From Caldilinea sp. CFX5 (GTDB lineage: Bacteria > Chloroflexota > Anaerolineae > Caldilineales > Caldilineaceae), in the NCBI GenBank assembly GCA_021405325.1, contig QWII01000180.1, positions 1-9,447 on the forward strand: a DNA stretch of 9,447 bases, given 5' to 3'. The first letter of the stretch is position 1. Every line of letters begins with the position of its first letter. This document shows positions 6,485-9,447 of this stretch, piece by piece. The notes under the pieces are model-generated. The model made no database searches and was not told the origin of the DNA. It was given only the letters and a program-made list of their open reading frames with translations. Made by a program: the position numbers and the translations under genes.

Positions 6485-6558
6485 AACTACTCCGCTCCTA
6501 GCCAGTCCGTGACTGGCGTCAACCCGCCAGTCACGGACTGGCTAGGAGCGGAGTAGTT
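6485..6558. repeat. Perfect 34-bp inverted repeat between divergent genes, with nested palindromes
   Basis: Arms 6485-6518 and 6525-6558 are exact reverse complements around TCAACC. Each arm also contains its own smaller palindrome, GCCAGT-5 bases-ACTGGC (6501-6517 and 6526-6542), so the strand can fold as one long hairpin or two short ones. The gap is shared by the 5' ends of the BNR and SDR genes, which rules out a simple terminator role and suggests regulation (operator, cruciform, or switching leader RNA) or a mobile palindromic repeat. Confidence 0.9.
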
Positions 6559-6623
6559 ACCAACATAGTATCATATCTCCCCCAGATTGCAACTCGCTTT
6601 TCAGCAGCACAGAAGGAGTCATG

Positions 6624-7424
6624 ATGAGTGAGAAACGATTAGCCGGCAAGACCGCCATTGTCACTGGGGCCGGCACGCGCGGGCCAATGGTAGGAACCGG
6701 GCAAGCTACGGCCCTCCTCTTTGCCCGCCACGGGGCCAATGTTTTAATAGTCGATTGGGACACTGCACGCGCACAGGAGACCCAAGACGCAATTGTTGCG
6801 GAAGGGGGCGAAGCCTCGATCTTCCAGGCCGATGTCACCCAGGAAGCCAGTTGTCGCGCCCTGGTCGATGCCTGTGTGGAACGCTACGGGGCACTCCATA
6901 TTCTCTTTAACAATGTGGGTGTGGCCGGTGCCGGCAAGGTGACGGAGGTGGAAGAGGCGATCTGGCAACGGGCGTTGGATGCCAACTTGAAGAGCGCTGT
7001 CCTGGTCAGCAAATATGCCGTGCCGCAGATGATTGCAGCCGGCGGCGGGTCGATTATCCATGTCTCGTCAATCGACGGGCTGCGCGCCGGCATGACGCCC
7101 AACATCCCCTACGCTGTTGCCAAAGGGGGGCTGGTAACATTGACCAAAGCAATGGCCGTCCATCATGGGCGTGAGGGCATTCGGGTCAACTGTATTGCGC
7201 CAGGCCATCTCCACGCCCCCTTTGCCGCTACCGTCTCTCCTGAAACGCGCGAATTGCGCCGCAAAGCCGGCCCCCTCGGCACCGAAGGCGACGCCTGGGA
7301 TGTAGCCTGGGCCGCCGTCTTCCTCGCCAGTGATGAAGCGCGCTGGATCTCCGGTGTGGTCTTGCCGATTGACGCCGGTTTGTTAGCAGCAACCCCCTTA
7401 TCGGTACTCGACAATCTACGGTAG
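6624..7424 (+). CDS. Short-chain dehydrogenase/reductase (classical SDR)
   Basis: A 266-residue NAD(P)-dependent oxidoreductase with a Rossmann fold, acting on an alcohol/ketone pair in the cytoplasm. Seen in order: an enlarged glycine-rich cofactor loop TGAGTRGPMVGTG (14-26), Asp44 after the second strand (favouring NAD(H)), AD70V for the adenine ring, NNVG (96-99; usual form NNAG), Asn121, the Ser148/149 pair, and catalytic Tyr163-x-x-x-Lys167 in YAVAK, then a PG motif (193-194). The enlarged RGPMVGTG loop occurs in a known SDR subset. Two adjacent ATGs exist (6621, 6624); the second gives AAGGAG a 5-base spacing and is chosen. It diverges from the BNR gene and is followed by the Zn-ADH and ThDP genes on the same strand. 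The substrate is unknown; sugar or hydroxyacid oxidation is likely from context. Confidence 0.92.
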   Translation: MSEKRLAGKTAIVTGAGTRGPMVGTGQATALLFARHGANVLIVDWDTARAQETQDAIVAEGGEASIFQADVTQEASCRALVDACVERYGALHILFNNVGVAGAGKVTEVEEAIWQRALDANLKSAVLVSKYAVPQMIAAGGGSIIHVSSIDGLRAGMTPNIPYAVAKGGLVTLTKAMAVHHGREGIRVNCIAPGHLHAPFAATVSPETRELRRKAGPLGTEGDAWDVAWAAVFLASDEARWISGVVLPIDAGLLAATPLSVLDNLR

Positions 7425-7454
7425 AGAGCGGTGTTATCGACGCTTTACTTACGC

Positions 7455-7482
7455 TAGACAATTTGGCAAAAATGCTTAGAAT
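7455..7482 (+). promoter_or_regulatory. Candidate sigma70-type promoter ahead of the Zn-alcohol dehydrogenase
   Basis: TAGACA (7455-7460) and TAGAAT (7477-7482) each match consensus at 5 of 6 bases with a 16-base spacer, in the 117-base gap after the SDR gene. The -10 lies inside the palindrome TAGAATTCTA. It would give the ADH-ThDP genes their own start in addition to read-through from the SDR gene. Confidence 0.35.
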
Positions 7483-7541
7483 TCTAGCAAGGCGTCCTAT
7501 CAGCCCTACCCATGATTGCAAACAACCAAAGGAGCGCACCC

Positions 7542-8624
7542 ATGAAAGCTGCCGTCTGTTATGCCTATGATCAGCCGTTGGTCGTGGAAGAGATTGACAT
7601 TGACCCGCCGCAGGCCGGTGAGGTGCTGGTGCGGGTGGTGGCCTGCGCTATCTGTCATAGCGATATTCACCAGATTCGGGGCGATTGGTCGGCGCCGGTG
7701 CCATTGGTGGCCGGTCACGAGGCCGCCGGGGTGGTGGAAGCGCTCGGCCCCGGCGTGACCAGTGTCCAGGTGGGCGACCATGTAGTGATGTCGCTGTTGC
7801 GTTCGTGCGGTCGCTGTTACTACTGTGCGAAAGGGGACACCCACCTGTGCGAAGGAAAGTTTGCCTTACAGACCGAGACCCGTCTGCACAACAAGAAGGG
7901 CGAACCGATTGTCCAGTCGATCAAAACTGCCGCCTTTGCCGAATATGCCGTGGTCGATCAGTCGCAACTGGTGCCGATCCCTAAGGAGATCCCATTGGAT
8001 AGCGCCTCGCTCCTGGCTTGTGGCGTCATTACGGGGTTGGGGGCGGTTATCAATACGGCCAAAGTCGGCACGGGCGAAAGTGTGGCCGTATTGGGCATTG
8101 GCGGCGTCGGCCTCAATGCGATTCAGGGGGCCGTGTTGTCGGGCGCACAGCCGATCATTGCGCTGGATCTGCTGGACAATAAATTAGCAGCCGCCCGCGC
8201 CTTTGGGGCAACCCATACCATCAACGTCGCCCAGGAGCCGGACCCAGCCGCGACTGTACAAGCCCTGACCGGCGGACGCGGGGTAGACTATGCCTTTGTC
8301 ACCGTTGGCAGCCCCAAAGCGGTGGCGCAGGCTGTTACCTTGATCCGCCGGGGCGGGGCGCTGGTGCTGGTCGGCATTCCCGATGATAAGACCACCTACC
8401 CGCTCATGCTGGCGCAAACGGTCTGGAAAGAACAACGGGTTCTCAGCAGTTCGATGGGGTCAACCCGTTTAAGCGTCCAGGTGCCGCAACTGGTCGAACT
8501 CTATCGCTATGGCCGGCTCAAACTCGACGAATTGATTTCCCGCCGCTACCCCCTGACGGAGATCAACGAAGCCATCGCCGCGGTAGAGCGCGGGGAAGCG
8601 TTGCGGAATGTAATTGTTTTTTAA
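7542..8624 (+). CDS. Zinc-dependent medium-chain alcohol dehydrogenase
   Basis: A 360-residue MDR-superfamily dehydrogenase, normal length, oxidising an alcohol or reducing an aldehyde with NAD(P). Catalytic zinc ligands are Cys38 (in CHSD), His59-Glu60 (in GHEAAG) and Cys160. Structural zinc ligands are Cys89, Cys92, Cys95 and Cys103. The cofactor loop is GIGGVG (185-190), followed by Asp209 at the end of the next strand, which favours NAD. The residues after the structural zinc and the LLACGVITGLGAV stretch recall the class III/NDMA-type group of Zn-ADHs, which use primary alcohols or hydroxymethyl adducts. An upstream ATG at 7512 is rejected because AAAGGAG (7528-7534) lies 7 bases before 7542 and MKAAVCY is the family's usual beginning. 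It lies between the SDR and ThDP genes, so it likely handles an alcohol or aldehyde intermediate of the same route. Confidence 0.93.
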   Translation: MKAAVCYAYDQPLVVEEIDIDPPQAGEVLVRVVACAICHSDIHQIRGDWSAPVPLVAGHEAAGVVEALGPGVTSVQVGDHVVMSLLRSCGRCYYCAKGDTHLCEGKFALQTETRLHNKKGEPIVQSIKTAAFAEYAVVDQSQLVPIPKEIPLDSASLLACGVITGLGAVINTAKVGTGESVAVLGIGGVGLNAIQGAVLSGAQPIIALDLLDNKLAAARAFGATHTINVAQEPDPAATVQALTGGRGVDYAFVTVGSPKAVAQAVTLIRRGGALVLVGIPDDKTTYPLMLAQTVWKEQRVLSSSMGSTRLSVQVPQLVELYRYGRLKLDELISRRYPLTEINEAIAAVERGEALRNVIVF

Positions 8625-8625
8625 C

Positions 8626-8721
8626 TACGAATTACGAGTTACGAATTACGAGTTACGAGTTACGAATTACGTTACTCAACAAACAATCGTAACTCGTAAT
8701 TCGTAATTCGTAACTCGTAAC
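8626..8721. repeat. 7-bp tandem array (TACGARt) facing its inverted copy
   Basis: Six full heptamers TACGAAT or TACGAGT (8626-8667) plus a partial unit face about four inverted ACTCGTA/ATTCGTA units (8688-8721). Bases 8652-8671 pair perfectly with 8702-8721, and a 28-base alternative pairing using units 2-5 has one mismatch. It starts 1 base after the ADH stop and ends 16 bases before the ribosome site of the ThDP gene, so it would form a strong hairpin inside the shared mRNA. Confidence 0.88.
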
Positions 8722-8750
8722 TTATCCCTATGATTGTAGGAGAAACCTTC

Positions 8751-9447
8751 ATGCCAACCATGACCGGTGCGCGCTTCCTGGCCGAAACTGTCCACGGCTA
8801 TGGCCTGACGCACGTCTTTTTTATGCCTTACATCGCACCCAGAGCGTTGATGGAGATGGAAAAGCTGGGCATCCGTCGCATTCAAACCCACGGGGAGAAG
8901 GCGGCGGCGTATATGGCCGACGCCTATGCCCGTGTCCGCCGCGGCCCCAGCCTCTGTATGGCGCAGTCGGTGGGCGCGCTCAACCTGGCTGCCGGGTTGC
9001 AAGATGCTTACCTGGCCTGTGCGCCCGTGATCGCCCTGACCGGGCGGGAGTTGCAGATCCACCAGCAACGCCACGCCTACCAGGAGGTCGATCACGTCAA
9101 CCCCTTTGCCGCTGTCACCAAGTATAGCGCGTTTGTCGCCAAACCGGAGCAACTGCCGGTCTACCTGCGCCAAGCCTTTCGGGCCGCAACTACCGGCACA
9201 CCAGGGCCAGTCCATATCGAACTGGAAGGACTTGATGGCAAGGCAGTGGTCGATCAGGAAGCGGTGCTGGAAGTGATCGTTGAAGCGCAATTCGCCCACC
9301 TGCCCCCCTTCCGCCCCGAAGCAGAGTTGGAACAGATAACCGCAGCGCTACATCTGCTCACCCAGGCCCAACGGCCAGTCATTGTGGCCGGCGGTGGGGT
9401 GACGGCGTCAGGGGCTAGGGCAGAACTGATTGCTTTAGCGGAAAAAC
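8751..9447 (+). CDS. Thiamine-diphosphate enzyme, acetolactate synthase-like (3' end outside window)
   Basis: The first 232 residues of a protein that usually runs about 540-600 residues. The N-terminal ThDP pyrimidine-binding domain is clear: catalytic Glu49 in THGEKAAAYMADAYAR, the SVGALNLAAGLQDAY stretch corresponding to GPGxxN of acetolactate synthases, and YQEVDHVNPFAAVTKYS corresponding to the FQExD...TK segment; the middle domain starts near residue 195 (RPVIVAGGG). The segment that is usually GxPG near residue 25 reads FMPYIAPR, unlike true acetolactate synthase, so a different 2-oxo acid decarboxylase or carboligase is likely. The start at 8751 has AGGAGA (8738-8743) with a 7-base spacer. 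It follows the Zn-ADH gene, fitting a 2-oxo acid to aldehyde to alcohol flow, which is inference. The C-terminal diphosphate-binding GDG motif is beyond the window. Confidence 0.9.
   Translation, partial: MPTMTGARFLAETVHGYGLTHVFFMPYIAPRALMEMEKLGIRRIQTHGEKAAAYMADAYARVRRGPSLCMAQSVGALNLAAGLQDAYLACAPVIALTGRELQIHQQRHAYQEVDHVNPFAAVTKYSAFVAKPEQLPVYLRQAFRAATTGTPGPVHIELEGLDGKAVVDQEAVLEVIVEAQFAHLPPFRPEAELEQITAALHLLTQAQRPVIVAGGGVTASGARAELIALAEK

Noticed and set aside
6391..6486. Longer BNR protein starting at the ATG at 6486
   Set aside because: The extra 32 residues are Arg-rich with no family resemblance, the start lies in the palindrome, and a good ribosome site precedes 6390.
7512..7541. Upstream ATG for the Zn-alcohol dehydrogenase
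   Set aside because: AAAGGAG lies inside that extension at the right distance from 7542, where the family's usual MKAAV beginning is found.
8626..8721. CRISPR-like array
   Set aside because: Units are 7 bases with no spacers, and the second half is inverted, so this is a tandem/inverted repeat and not CRISPR.
8676..9299. Open frame of 207 codons on the minus strand
   Set aside because: It is antisense to the clear ThDP enzyme gene, and its C-terminal RVTNYELRVT comes from translating the heptamer repeat.

Overview
The window looks like chromosomal DNA from a member of the Chloroflexota, most likely of the Anaerolineae/Caldilineae type. This rests on a secreted-type protein with a long Thr/Pro/Ala-rich tract, an FnIII-like end domain and a terminal WLPLVIR, on GC-rich enzyme genes, and on many long palindromes between genes. 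The assignment is inference from family resemblance; there is no rRNA or marker gene here, and no tRNA, CRISPR array or transposase was seen.

Layout. (1) Bases 2-1063 (+) hold the 3' end of a large extracellular protein gene. It converges on (2) a HAD-type phosphatase gene (1171-1842, -), with a perfect 28-bp palindrome between the two. (3) Bases 1861-3596 (-) hold an AT-rich two-gene cassette: a D12-class DNA adenine methyltransferase overlapping by 4 bases with an HNH nuclease that ends in a predicted membrane helix. It reads as a restriction-modification or defence pair acquired by transfer. (4) Bases 3757-6390 (-) hold three genes: a cytoplasmic BNR/Asp-box beta-propeller (sialidase-like), a small VOC/glyoxalase-fold protein and a DapA/NanA-type aldolase. 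A rho-independent terminator (3613-3651) closes this run before the methyltransferase. (5) Diverging from it, bases 6624-9447 (+) hold an SDR oxidoreductase, a zinc-dependent alcohol dehydrogenase and the 5' part of a thiamine-diphosphate enzyme cut by the window edge.

How the genes may work together. The two divergent arms (propeller, VOC protein, Schiff-base aldolase; SDR, Zn-ADH, ThDP enzyme) look like a catabolic locus for a sugar acid or 2-oxo acid: the aldolase would make or break a pyruvate-type C-C bond, the dehydrogenases would handle the aldehyde, alcohol or ketone, and the ThDP enzyme a 2-oxo acid. The substrate cannot be read from the sequence. The most notable items are the membrane-tailed HNH nuclease paired with the methyltransferase, and a set of unrelated but similarly built inverted repeats at four gene boundaries (28-bp and 34-bp perfect stems, an 8-mer array and a 7-mer array each facing an inverted copy).
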